Virus record (IMG/VR): IMGVR_UViG_3300045738_000647 | Location: 1-24,331 of that record | Reading direction: 5' to 3' (one strand) | Source of the DNA: a virus | DNA length: 24,331 nucleotides | In this document: positions 12,886 to 21,616 of the stretch, one piece after another | How positions within the stretch are numbered: position 1 is the first letter of the stretch | Layout of the letters: each line of letters begins with the position of its first letter | Notes under the pieces: model-generated | What the model was told of the DNA's origin: nothing | Database searches by the model: none | Seen by the model: the letters and a program-made list of their open reading frames with translations, nothing else | Made by a program: the position numbers and the translations under genes

Positions 12886-14244
12886 ATGCCGACCGAAGCA
12901 GAAGTACAAACGACTCTCAATGACTGCTTTCGGATCCTCGACGAGTTCCTTCTTTATTCAACGTCGAACTCTGAGAAGTTCGCCGATGGTACCGGCTCGC
13001 ACGAAGGTCTGTTCCTCGCCGGCCTCGTGCCCGACTATAAATACCATCGCGACATGGTCGCCGCCGTCGAAGACTTTCGCGGTGGGCTCGACACGCAGTT
13101 AGATTTTGGATCGCGAATGATCGAGGCGGCGTTCCGCGAATACGCTGCGGTCGCCGACATACCCGAGACCGACATTCACCACATCCTTGATCGACTCTGG
13201 GATCGTTTCCAGGTCACGGCGACGAAGCAGACCGTCAAGACTCGAGCGTTTACGTTCGGCACGCCGACGGCGTTGACCGCTAACAACGGCGACATCATCT
13301 GCAATCGACTCAAGGTCGACAAGTACGGGAAAGACCTCGAGGCGCAAACACCGGACGCGAAAGTCGCGACGTGTATTTCCGACGAGGCGTCTGGTGCGAA
13401 GAAGTGGGAGGAGCTATGGGAGATCCGAGGTCGAGAAGCCGGCCGCGATCGTCTTCTGATTCCGGGCTCGGGCCTGGTCAGAAACATCAAAGCTCTGTCG
13501 GCCCGCGACTCGCTTCGCTTCCTAACGAACCCGAGCTTCGATCAGATCGACGGAACGGCTGGAAGCCCGAACAGCATACCGGGATGGCTTGGACCATCGA
13601 CGGCGAACATCGCTGCAATGACTCTCGACTCGACGATTTATTATCGCGACTACTCGGGATCGCCTGCAACGTCATACAGCCTGAAATGGACATCTTCGAC
13701 AGGTCAGCAAAGTTTCGAACTGAATCAGGATCTAAAAGATCGCAACGCATCGCTTCGACCGAACGTTCCGTTGTACGTTCAGATCGCAGTCTACAAGCCT
13801 GCGACCGGAGGCACTGGTGCGATCGAGCTTGACCTTGGAGCTGTTGCGATCGCGTCGGTGAACATCGCCGACCTGAACGTCGCCGGCTGGACCGTCATCC
13901 GACTAGCGACCGGCGTCAGCGTCGGTGGTGGAACGAAGAACTGGTACGACAACTTTCGAACGAGCAGCCCGCTGAACATCGACATCACTGTAAACACTGC
14001 AGACCTTGGTCGCGTGCTTTACTTCGACGACATCATCATCGCGCCGTTCAGCCCGTTCGATGGAGACTGGTACACGTTCTGCGCTGGCTCGACCACATCG
14101 GGCAACGCCGACAAGCCCCTTCGCGACGACCAGCACACGTGGTCGGACAGCGCAACCGATTCGATCGTTCAGAAGTGGCTCTGGCGATTGTTCAAGCGGT
14201 GGCTCCCGCACAGTTCTTCACCGAGTTGGGCTGACCCGTCTTAA
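12886..14244 (+). CDS. Virion protein with a carbohydrate-binding-like jelly-roll domain
   Basis: The 452-residue product has two parts. Residues 1-210 are not recognised (helical start, then AFTFGTPTALTANNGDIICNRLKVDKYG). Residues about 215-395 read like a CBM4/9-type or galactose-binding-like beta sandwich: LTNPSFDQIDG, IPGWLG, the long central strands, and VLYFDDIIIAPF at the end. Such domains on phage particles usually bind glycans at the host surface or stabilise the virion. The C-terminus ends in a tryptophan/arginine-rich helix (KWLWRLFKRWL). GAGGA lies 10 nt before the ATG. Its position between capsid and connector genes suggests a capsid- or neck-borne protein. Confidence 0.6.
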   Translation: MPTEAEVQTTLNDCFRILDEFLLYSTSNSEKFADGTGSHEGLFLAGLVPDYKYHRDMVAAVEDFRGGLDTQLDFGSRMIEAAFREYAAVADIPETDIHHILDRLWDRFQVTATKQTVKTRAFTFGTPTALTANNGDIICNRLKVDKYGKDLEAQTPDAKVATCISDEASGAKKWEELWEIRGREAGRDRLLIPGSGLVRNIKALSARDSLRFLTNPSFDQIDGTAGSPNSIPGWLGPSTANIAAMTLDSTIYYRDYSGSPATSYSLKWTSSTGQQSFELNQDLKDRNASLRPNVPLYVQIAVYKPATGGTGAIELDLGAVAIASVNIADLNVAGWTVIRLATGVSVGGGTKNWYDNFRTSSPLNIDITVNTADLGRVLYFDDIIIAPFSPFDGDWYTFCAGSTTSGNADKPLRDDQHTWSDSATDSIVQKWLWRLFKRWLPHSSSPSWADPS

Positions 14245-14253
14245 GGAGGTGCT

Positions 14254-14679
14254 GTGGCTCTTATCGACGACATACAGCTCCGCTATGCGACCTCGCAGCT
14301 TCGGCGACTGACGACGCCGGACGCGCCCGCGACGGCATCACTCGCGACCGGCGCGACGAGCAAGCTCGCCCTCGCGTGCGACGATGTCGCCGCTGCATTC
14401 GAAACGGAGATCGGTAAGACCTACGACTCGGGCGACGGAACGCATCTCGAGGTCGCGTGCGAAGGCGTCATCGCGAAACTGTCGATGCGCGGCGTGCAGG
14501 CTCGCGCCGTCGGTCAACAGTTGCACGAAGACTTTCTGTTCCGACTTCGTGGTCTTCGCGGGCGGATCACGCCGAAGACTTCTTCGGTGCTTTCGGTCAC
14601 TGAAGGCAACGCACTGAACAAGCCCTGGTCAGATGTCGCGAACTTTGACCAGTCCGAACCGGAGCATGGGGAGTCGTGA
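14254..14679 (+). CDS. Head-tail connector (possible Mu gp36/DUF1320-like)
   Basis: The 141-residue, mainly helical protein begins at a GTG 4 nt after GGAGG in TAAGGAGGTGCTGTG; the SD abuts the stop of the preceding gene. The opening IDDIQLRYATSQLRRLT followed by alanine-rich helices (LACDDVAAAFETEIG, LEVACEGVIAKL) resembles DUF1320 and gp6-type connectors that dock on the portal. Similarity is weak, and position is the stronger argument. It overlaps the region upstream of the next gene's start but not the chosen start itself. Confidence 0.5.
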   Translation: MALIDDIQLRYATSQLRRLTTPDAPATASLATGATSKLALACDDVAAAFETEIGKTYDSGDGTHLEVACEGVIAKLSMRGVQARAVGQQLHEDFLFRLRGLRGRITPKTSSVLSVTEGNALNKPWSDVANFDQSEPEHGES

Positions 14680-14683
14680 ATCG

Positions 14684-15325
14684 ATGCCCGTCGACCTTGC
14701 CAGTGGAGAGTATCTGCCACCGCGACTGCGAAAGTTGATCGAGGATCCTTCGTCGGTACTCAAGGCGATCGGCAATCACCTCGCCGCCGAGTCGCGCGAG
14801 GCGTGGCAGAAAAATTCCTACGGTGGCATCCCGTGGCCCGAGCATTATCCAGGAATGGATGACAGCCGCTTCGTCCACGTCGCGGGCGCGATTACTGATC
14901 TACTTCGCGGCCCTGCTATCCGATCAAAGTTCCTGAAGCGTCGCGAGCCTACACTCGTCGGCGACGGACATCTTCGTCGGTCGATCAATTATCAGATACT
15001 GTCATCTCGCAAGGTCGAAGTCGGCGCGATGAAGAACGTCGGCGATTATGCGGCGTTGCACAATAAAGAAGGCAGCAAGTCTAAGCCCGTAAAGATCAGC
15101 GGTGGGCTTCGAAGTAATCTCGCGAAGGTAATGAAGCGTGCGAAACGCAACCCGGTCAAGAAGAAGAAGCTGCAGACGCTCGGCTTCCTTTTCAACGTCG
15201 ACGTGTACCAGCAAGACATCGCATGGCGTCCGTTCATCGGCATCACCGATCAGTCGCGTGCAATGATCCCGCGTATCGTCAAGGCCGCGTTCGAAGGAAC
15301 TCGAATAAATCAGGTGAGGTCTTAA
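14684..15325 (+). CDS. Tail completion protein (Mu gpG/phage virion morphogenesis-like)
   Basis: The 213-residue product fits the phage virion morphogenesis family: a helical N-terminus with ESREAWQKNSYGGIPWPEHY, then LVGDGHLRRSINYQILSSRKVEVG, DYAALHNKEG and RPFIGITDQS. These are the order and spacing seen in Mu gpG/P2 gpS-like proteins, which join tail to head or finish the tail end. The middle is strongly basic (KRAKRNPVKKKK). The ATG at 14684 follows GGGGAG with 10-nt spacing. An upstream start at 14633 would overlap the connector gene and lacks an SD. Confidence 0.75.
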   Translation: MPVDLASGEYLPPRLRKLIEDPSSVLKAIGNHLAAESREAWQKNSYGGIPWPEHYPGMDDSRFVHVAGAITDLLRGPAIRSKFLKRREPTLVGDGHLRRSINYQILSSRKVEVGAMKNVGDYAALHNKEGSKSKPVKISGGLRSNLAKVMKRAKRNPVKKKKLQTLGFLFNVDVYQQDIAWRPFIGITDQSRAMIPRIVKAAFEGTRINQVRS

Positions 15326-15326
15326 C

Positions 15327-15902
15327 GTGCCCGTCGGATCGCCGATCAATTATTTCCACATGTCGGGGCGGTTGTGTCACACGCCGACCAATCTTTCCGC
15401 AGAGTTCCCGCACGGCGGGACCGATATGGGCGAGTTCAAGGATGGCGTGTTCGCCGCGAACCCGTCTTACGAATCAATTGACGCAGAAGAATACGCACAG
15501 AGTCGGGTCGACTTCGTTCGTAGGTCCGACGCCGCTGCGCTGGTGTGCGTGCTTCGCGAGTTCGATCCCGACTCTTTATCTGCAATCTTCCCGAACATCA
15601 CAACAGGCTTGGACAGTGGCAATCCACGTATCGAGTCGCGTAACTTCGGGGGCAGCGGAACGCTTCCGGGCGCACGTGTTTCGGCCGTGAACAAAATCAT
15701 TCTCTTTTCGCCCGACGCGCCGAACAGGACGCCGGCTGTCATTCTGTACAACGCGCTGCCGATGCTGCAGGAAGCGTCGGAGATTCAGTTGTCGATTGGT
15801 GCGGAGGCTGGCTTCCCGGTCGCGTTCCAAGGAACGCACAATTCGAATGGCTGGATCTATCAGCACGTCTTGCTGTCCGACATGCAACTGGCACCATCGT
15901 GA
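15327..15902 (+). CDS. Probable tail tube protein
   Basis: The 191-residue product is beta-rich with the features of tail tube proteins: an early FKDGVFAANPSYESIDAEEY, the segment AALVCVLREFDPDSLSAIFPN near residues 70-90, and a late strand pair ending in GAEAGFPVAFQGT, like the final strands of siphophage tube folds. Its size is typical. The start is GTG at 15327, preceded by AGGTGAGGT. It lies just after the tail completion gene. The family is inferred from size, pattern and order, not from a unique motif. Confidence 0.55.
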   Translation: MPVGSPINYFHMSGRLCHTPTNLSAEFPHGGTDMGEFKDGVFAANPSYESIDAEEYAQSRVDFVRRSDAAALVCVLREFDPDSLSAIFPNITTGLDSGNPRIESRNFGGSGTLPGARVSAVNKIILFSPDAPNRTPAVILYNALPMLQEASEIQLSIGAEAGFPVAFQGTHNSNGWIYQHVLLSDMQLAPS

Positions 15903-16192
15903 ACGACCCTTATCTCAGAACCTACACGACAGACATCGAAGAAGTTCCCGACGAGCTTCGCGACCTTATCGTCGCCGATGTCGAGACGTTCATCCGAGCA
16001 GGCGGTGTGCCGACGTGGTCCGAGTGGTCAGGCATGTCGCCGATCACTCGCGACGCTTGGGCTCGCGCGATCGTCGGAATTGAAACAGAGCTCGAGGATG
16101 TCGACGAACCAATGCCTGCGCCGCGCGTCGTTCCTAGTGGAAAGATTCGCCGAGCTTGCAAGGAGATGGCCGGAAGGCTTGTCGCACAATGA
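15899..16192 (+). CDS. Small tail-module protein, unrecognised
   Basis: The 97-residue acidic helical protein (DIEEVPDELRDLIVADVETFIRAGG, then WSEWSGMSPITRDAW) starts at a GTG whose last two bases overlap the preceding TGA (GTGA). Its own TGA overlaps the next ATG (ATGA). Such tight coupling beside tube and terminator-like genes would suit a tail assembly chaperone, but no slippery sequence or longer frameshift product is apparent. Confidence 0.6.
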   Translation: MNDPYLRTYTTDIEEVPDELRDLIVADVETFIRAGGVPTWSEWSGMSPITRDAWARAIVGIETELEDVDEPMPAPRVVPSGKIRRACKEMAGRLVAQ

Positions 16193-17061
16193 CCGAGATG
16201 CAATTGCTAATGCAGATTCGTTTCCTTCTGCAAGCCCGCACATGGGCCGAGCACGATGGAACGGCACTCGGTTCGGCCGCGAAGGTCTTCGGAGACAACG
16301 TCGTCATCTCCGCAGGCGCTGCGAACGAGGACATTCTTTCGTCGCTGTCGCTTCCGTGTGCCGTCGTCATTCCCGGTAGCTCGATCCACGATGAAGACTC
16401 AGGCGACGACCCCCGCGTACTGACGACGCAACCGCGCGTTCGCATCATCACCGCCGTGCAAGGCGACATGATCGGACAAGGCGCTTTGATCGGTCACGAC
16501 ATTTCCGACGAAGGCCTCAGCGCCGGGCACGGGCTTCTCGAGATCCAGGAGCAATTGCATCTCGCGCTCGAGCATCTCGGAAAAGACGACAGCGTTTTTC
16601 TGAAGCTTACAGCGCAAAGTATCGCCGCCGTCGTGTCGCTCGAAGACATGGGCAACGTCAATCTGAGAGACTACGAGTTCAGCGCGAAGGTCACGACGCG
16701 CCGACATTACCCTCGCGTGCCGACGATGACACTCACGTCGGCGGTCGCCGACCAGATCGTCGCCGTGTGGGTTCTGCCCGCCGACCGGTACGACCGGCTG
16801 CGCGTCAAGCTTCGGATCGGAACGGCTCAAGCGACGGAAGCACTCGCACTCGCGAACGCGCCCACCGCGCACGACGGTGGTTCGTCGGTGACAGTGTCCG
16901 GCGGAGACAACGGTACAACGGGAACCGCCACGAGTTTGACGACGGGGCAGTGGTACGGAATGTCGGTCTTTGAAATGTACGACGACAGAAACGCAACGCC
17001 AGCAACGGAGACCGACGCGCAATCGTCGGTAGCTCTGTCGCTCGCTTTCCAGGCAAGCTGA
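16189..17061 (+). CDS. Tail-terminator-like protein with extra C-terminal beta domain
   Basis: Residues 1-190 of 290 follow the pattern of tail terminators: an initial helix (MTEMQLLMQIRFLLQ), RVRIITAVQGDM, a helix GLLEIQEQLHLALEHLG, and a last strand YEFSAKVTTRRHYP. Residues about 190-290 are a Ser/Thr/Gly-rich beta segment resembling an Ig-like or small sandwich domain (GGSSVTVSGGDNGTTGTATSLTTGQWYG). This is an unusual addition that could lie on the tail surface. The ATG at 16189 overlaps the previous stop. An ATG at 16156 in the same frame lies inside the preceding gene and is less likely. Confidence 0.55.
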   Translation: MTEMQLLMQIRFLLQARTWAEHDGTALGSAAKVFGDNVVISAGAANEDILSSLSLPCAVVIPGSSIHDEDSGDDPRVLTTQPRVRIITAVQGDMIGQGALIGHDISDEGLSAGHGLLEIQEQLHLALEHLGKDDSVFLKLTAQSIAAVVSLEDMGNVNLRDYEFSAKVTTRRHYPRVPTMTLTSAVADQIVAVWVLPADRYDRLRVKLRIGTAQATEALALANAPTAHDGGSSVTVSGGDNGTTGTATSLTTGQWYGMSVFEMYDDRNATPATETDAQSSVALSLAFQAS

Positions 17062-17774
17062 TGGTTGTCACGCTCGACGATGCAAAGATTCAAGTCACGC
17101 TCGACGTGTCGCGCATCGATCGCGAAGTCGATCGCAGCGATCGTCGGCGCGAAGACAAAGGAACGAAGAAACGCAAGGACGAGATCAAGAAGGAAGTAAA
17201 GAAGCAGACAGGCGGTTTGTCGAAGCACAAGTCTGGACGGCTCACGAAAGGCACGCGACTGATTTCGATTCAATCGAAACTTGCGAAGGGTGCTGCGACA
17301 GCAGGAATCGCAGTCGCAGTCTTATCGGCTGTCGAACAGATCGGGCCTGCGTTGGTCAACAGCACGCTTGAACTGATCGGCGAGAACTTCGCCACCGGTG
17401 GTAGATTCGGCGGGCTCGGTGAGTTTGCGAAGGAATGGTTCGACATCGACCTCGAGGCGAATATGAAAGCCGTCGTCGAGGAAGTGTCGCGGCCCTGGTT
17501 TGATAAGATCGCTGAGTGGACGTCGGGCATCGACGAGACTCGCGCCGGCATCGACGCGGTGAAGGAGACGGCGAACTTCGCACGGCAGGCTGCGATACTC
17601 GGGCGCCCGCCGGGGTTCGAAAAAATCAGCTCGGTGTTCGACGACGTGCAGGCCGCTAGGTACTCGCAGCTTCGAACGCATCGCTTCGTCAAACGAGAAT
17701 CAACCGAAGCTGTCATGGGGGCCATCTTTGCGAAAGCCGGCACGTCCGTGATGCGCTACTTCGGAGCACAGTAA
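17061..17774 (+). CDS. Short tape-measure candidate
   Basis: The 237-residue protein has a very highly charged helical N-terminus (residues 15-65, rich in Lys/Arg/Asp/Glu; DRSDRRREDKGTKKRKD), a hydrophobic stretch at about 74-97 (AATAGIAVAVLSAVEQIGPALV) and a helical C-terminal half. Such a layout, placed between tube/terminator genes and tail-tip genes, is where the tape measure protein is coded. At about 0.15 nm per residue it would set a tail of only some 35 nm. It could instead be a minor tail or membrane-active injection protein. The start overlaps the previous stop (TGATG). Confidence 0.5.
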   Translation: MVVTLDDAKIQVTLDVSRIDREVDRSDRRREDKGTKKRKDEIKKEVKKQTGGLSKHKSGRLTKGTRLISIQSKLAKGAATAGIAVAVLSAVEQIGPALVNSTLELIGENFATGGRFGGLGEFAKEWFDIDLEANMKAVVEEVSRPWFDKIAEWTSGIDETRAGIDAVKETANFARQAAILGRPPGFEKISSVFDDVQAARYSQLRTHRFVKRESTEAVMGAIFAKAGTSVMRYFGAQ

Positions 17775-19292
17775 ATGGCTGCGGCATCGCGTGACTTCAA
17801 AATTGTGTATGGGACTCTCACGGTCGGCACCGATTCGTCGCCCGACATGCCGTTGCATGGACCGCTCACGATGCGGAAGACGCCCGAAGAGTTTGAGTGC
17901 TCGTTTCAATTCTGGGTATTCGGTTCCGGTCCGTCTGATCTCGAAGCGAACTGCGCGACCGCCGAGACCGCGCTACGCACGCCGTTCCAAAATCTCGCGA
18001 TCACGATGGGCGACGGCTCGACGAACGACGTGTTCTGGACGTTCTCGAATTCGTCGGGCACTGGCTTCGATGCTGTCGCAACTATCGAGAAGGAAGGCAA
18101 CCCAGCAGACTCGCCGCGCTCGCGTCTTTACACGGTGTCGATCATTCTGCAGCTTCCTGCCGACACGCTCGGCTCGACGAGCGGACAGTACGGCCGACGC
18201 GAAGGCACTGTTTCGGTCAGTCAAGATGCAGCCGGTCGGCGCGAGGTCAAAATCTCGGGAGCTTACACGGCGACCGATACATCGAACTCTGGAAAGCAGA
18301 CCGGCCGCGAACAGTATCTTGCACGCATCGACGCTTACGCAACGGCAGTTCTCACCGCGATCGACACGAACGCGACGTGGGAGTTAGTCGGTGCTCCGCT
18401 CGCCGAGATCGACGAGACCGATACGGCTTCGCTCGGGCTTGGCAAGGTCTGCCGTTTCGAGCGAACCTACGAAGAGCTGACTTATCCGCAAGGCAATACA
18501 TCGAGCGCGGGCTCGCCGAACGATGCGTCGATTAAACAGCAACGCCTGAACATCTCGCGGTCACGTCACAACCGCGACAACCTGGAGCATCTCAACGAAG
18601 TCGGCACGCTCGATCAAGCGACTGTGACTTACGAGTGCTTCGTCGACGTCGGCACTGCGGCGCAACGAACAGCCGGCACTGCCGACGTCGGTGCTCGACT
18701 TGTCACGAAGTACGAGATCGTCATTCGCCCGTTCCTATTTACGCAAGCTCGCGACCTGCTCGGGATCACGACGCTGCAAATAATTGAGGAGAACGTGTCG
18801 TTCGATCTCGACCTCAACAAGATCGCCTGCACGATGACCATCGGCGGCATCGCGCCCGGCGAAGGAACCGTTTCGAGCGTCGACATCACTGACGGCTACA
18901 CGGACACCGGGCGCAGCCTTGTTCCGTTCCTTGATGGCGACCCGCACTCGGCACTCGAAGTGCAAGGCCCTGCGAAGTACACGCGAACGATTCACGTCGT
19001 CGAGCACGTTCTAACGATGACGACATCGAACCCCGTCGGCCGCGACGGCTTCGAGCACCCGCCGAACGGGATCGTCAAGAGCCGCGTCGTTCGGCATAGT
19101 CCGATCCAGATCAATTTGCACTTCGACAACACGAGCCCGAGCTTCTCGCGCGGCATTCGCGAAACGACTATCGTCATCGAGTTCTACTCGCCGCTCGGCG
19201 GCAACGCTGCTATCGGTCGCGACCTGAACCAACTAGACGATGCGCTCGCGCCAGGCGGCGGGCTCGATCAAGGCCCCGGATTCGGCGTTTAA
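17775..19292 (+). CDS. Tail structural protein (distal-tail/hub-like)
   Basis: The 505-residue beta-rich protein starts directly at the previous stop (TAAATG). The N-terminal part contains FQFWVFGSGPSDLEANCATAETALRTPFQNLAITM, a pattern like distal tail proteins where a short helix follows two strands. Later stretches such as GRREGTVSVSQDAAGRREVKISGAY and RLVTKYEIVIRPF suggest repeated beta-sandwich modules. It precedes two larger tail-tip genes, the normal order Dit-Tal-fibre. A specific family is not recognised. Confidence 0.55.
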   Translation: MAAASRDFKIVYGTLTVGTDSSPDMPLHGPLTMRKTPEEFECSFQFWVFGSGPSDLEANCATAETALRTPFQNLAITMGDGSTNDVFWTFSNSSGTGFDAVATIEKEGNPADSPRSRLYTVSIILQLPADTLGSTSGQYGRREGTVSVSQDAAGRREVKISGAYTATDTSNSGKQTGREQYLARIDAYATAVLTAIDTNATWELVGAPLAEIDETDTASLGLGKVCRFERTYEELTYPQGNTSSAGSPNDASIKQQRLNISRSRHNRDNLEHLNEVGTLDQATVTYECFVDVGTAAQRTAGTADVGARLVTKYEIVIRPFLFTQARDLLGITTLQIIEENVSFDLDLNKIACTMTIGGIAPGEGTVSSVDITDGYTDTGRSLVPFLDGDPHSALEVQGPAKYTRTIHVVEHVLTMTTSNPVGRDGFEHPPNGIVKSRVVRHSPIQINLHFDNTSPSFSRGIRETTIVIEFYSPLGGNAAIGRDLNQLDDALAPGGGLDQGPGFGV

Positions 19293-21616
19293 TGGTACAG
19301 CCTGAAGACTCTCCGATCGTCAAGATCAACGGCATCCCGATTCTGCTATCGCAGCCGGTGTCGTGGGAACTGAAAAGCGGAGTCGCGCCCGTCATTCGCG
19401 AGTTCCCTTTCGACGCCGCCCGCCACGGTGGTGCGTTCGAGAACCTGTTAGGTCGACAAGTCGATCTGGAGTTCCGCGTGCTCGGCGAACGCATGAACGT
19501 GCAGAACGTTTGGGTGATGCGAATCCTGCCAGGACCGAAAGAAGAGATCCGAGTGGTGCAGGTTGCCGACTGGCGCTGGCGCTTGCCCTACATGCACATC
19601 CTGAAGCGGTACAACATGCGCCGCAAGGTCGGCGTCTGGAGACCCGAGTCGCAGAACGCCGACGAGGTCGTCGACGTGCTCGAGGATATTTCATATTGGA
19701 AATGGAGTTTGAGACTCGAGCAAGACAAGTGGACACCTAGTGACGTTCTTCAAGATGTCTTCGCCGAAGTAAACGGCAGGCTGTTCGACGGCTTCGTTCA
19801 GCCGCGCTTGCGCGTGCTTGTTCTTCAGCATCAAGAACGACTGCCGATCGAGAACTTGGAGATCGACGACTCGGGCGACTCCGCTATCGCACGCATCCTG
19901 GATTACTTTCCCGCCGCTGACCTGTTTGTAAACTGGGCAGGCGACGCGATCATCTACGACCGATCCGATGGGCAAGAAGCAAACATCACGCAAGAGCCGT
20001 GGGCGATCGCCGACCGTGGACGCATCGAATTAGCGCCGCGCACGGCCATGCGACCGAGCAGCGTGCGTGTGCACTTCACTTACGAAGTCGAAATGCGGTT
20101 TGATTATGTCGAGGCGACACCGACGACGGGCCGTACCTTCGTCGAGGAAGCTCACGGCAGCGCCGAGGCACGCGAACGATCGCGCCTGCTTGAGAACGTT
20201 GTCCCGCTCCCAGACCATTCCCTTGTGATCGACGGAGACAAGATTGCTGCGGGCACGTATGTCGAGATTAAAGACCTGCTCGACGCGTGGAACGACCTCG
20301 ATGGCGATGACAGCTTCCCGCCGTCGGGCGGTCGCAAGGTCAGCTTGAACGAACTCAAGCGTGCGATGCTTCCGTTCGTCGACTTGGCGACCGCGCTGGT
20401 GCCCCCGAACTCGCCTAATCCCGACTTGCATCTCGCACGCATCGCAGCGTTGCTCGAGAACTATCGTCGCACGTTTCGAATTCCCGAACGATGGATGGAT
20501 CGCTTCCTGTCGATCCAGCCGTACCGCATCGCGACGATCGACCCGAAGACGGGCGCGCGTGCTCCGGGGACAGTGTATTGCGACTACTGCTACCTGCGCG
20601 GCTCGCCGGTGATGCTCGACGCTGTCGGCGAAGACGACACGCGCAGAGCGCAGTATGCGTCGAACGTTCGCGGCTATCCTCGCCGACCCGGACAAGGCAT
20701 CGACTTGTCGGTTCCCGAGCTATTGAAGCTCACCGAAGAATCTAATGTTCCCGGAAAGATTTCGATCCTCGATGCCGATCAAGGCATCTTCCGCATCGAC
20801 TTCCTGACGAGCCCGCTCAAATATTTCTCGCAGGTCTTGCCCGGTAACATCGCCGACGCCGACAACCCGACGCCTGACATACGGAAGGACCACGTAAACG
20901 CATCCGACGCGCCGATATTTTTCAACGCGTCACCGAGTGGCGGCAAGCTGCCCGAGCTGAAAGGCAAGTGGACGGCCGCGATGATCTTCACCGTCGTTCC
21001 CGCGAGCCCGAACATCGGTCTGTCACAGTTGTTCACCGTCGAGATATTTCCGAACGACAGTGGTCTCACGCAATTGCTTTCGCCTCACGCTCGACAAAAT
21101 CTCGCGAACTCTCGAGGCCCGCCGATGGATATCCGTGTGCCGCCAGGCGTCGAGACTGCTCGCGTTCGATGGGCTGATGACTTCGCCGACGTTATCATGT
21201 CGGGCATCTTCGGGTTCGAGTCGTCTTCGTTCCAACGCGGCGACGACGTGCCGACCGATGTCGAGGTGTCCGAACTGGTCATCAACCTGCGACAGAACCC
21301 GACGGGCGAAGGCGGCGGCGACACCGTCGTCCAGTTCAACGAGCTTGAAGCTATTGCACTCGCGCACGCGGCGTCGATCTATTCTGAGTATTCCGATTCG
21401 TACGAAGGCCATGCCGACTTTGATTTCCGCAACGCGCCGACCGTGCTGCGCGGGAACATGGAAGCGATCACGCTGACGATCAACCCGAACGGCGAGGCCG
21501 TGATGAGCGTTTCACTTCCTAGCAATCAACCCCGCATCTCGATGTTCGCTTTCCTTGACGCGGGCACGCGAGCTCTGATCATGCGGCTTGCCGCGCAACC
21601 GAAGCCTGCAAACTGA
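19292..21616 (+). CDS. Tail tip/hub protein
   Basis: The 774-residue product begins one base inside the preceding stop (TAATG). N-terminal segments (VKINGIPILLSQPVSWELKSG, then LLGRQVDLEFRVLGER) and the block DVLQDVFAEVNG / ILDYFPAADLFVNWAGD resemble hub proteins of the gp27/Tal type that cap the tube. The C-terminal third is beta-rich. No peptidoglycan hydrolase motif is seen. It is probably part of the tail tip complex that meets the cell envelope. This is an inference from order, size and general pattern. Confidence 0.55.
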   Translation: MVQPEDSPIVKINGIPILLSQPVSWELKSGVAPVIREFPFDAARHGGAFENLLGRQVDLEFRVLGERMNVQNVWVMRILPGPKEEIRVVQVADWRWRLPYMHILKRYNMRRKVGVWRPESQNADEVVDVLEDISYWKWSLRLEQDKWTPSDVLQDVFAEVNGRLFDGFVQPRLRVLVLQHQERLPIENLEIDDSGDSAIARILDYFPAADLFVNWAGDAIIYDRSDGQEANITQEPWAIADRGRIELAPRTAMRPSSVRVHFTYEVEMRFDYVEATPTTGRTFVEEAHGSAEARERSRLLENVVPLPDHSLVIDGDKIAAGTYVEIKDLLDAWNDLDGDDSFPPSGGRKVSLNELKRAMLPFVDLATALVPPNSPNPDLHLARIAALLENYRRTFRIPERWMDRFLSIQPYRIATIDPKTGARAPGTVYCDYCYLRGSPVMLDAVGEDDTRRAQYASNVRGYPRRPGQGIDLSVPELLKLTEESNVPGKISILDADQGIFRIDFLTSPLKYFSQVLPGNIADADNPTPDIRKDHVNASDAPIFFNASPSGGKLPELKGKWTAAMIFTVVPASPNIGLSQLFTVEIFPNDSGLTQLLSPHARQNLANSRGPPMDIRVPPGVETARVRWADDFADVIMSGIFGFESSSFQRGDDVPTDVEVSELVINLRQNPTGEGGGDTVVQFNELEAIALAHAASIYSEYSDSYEGHADFDFRNAPTVLRGNMEAITLTINPNGEAVMSVSLPSNQPRISMFAFLDAGTRALIMRLAAQPKPAN

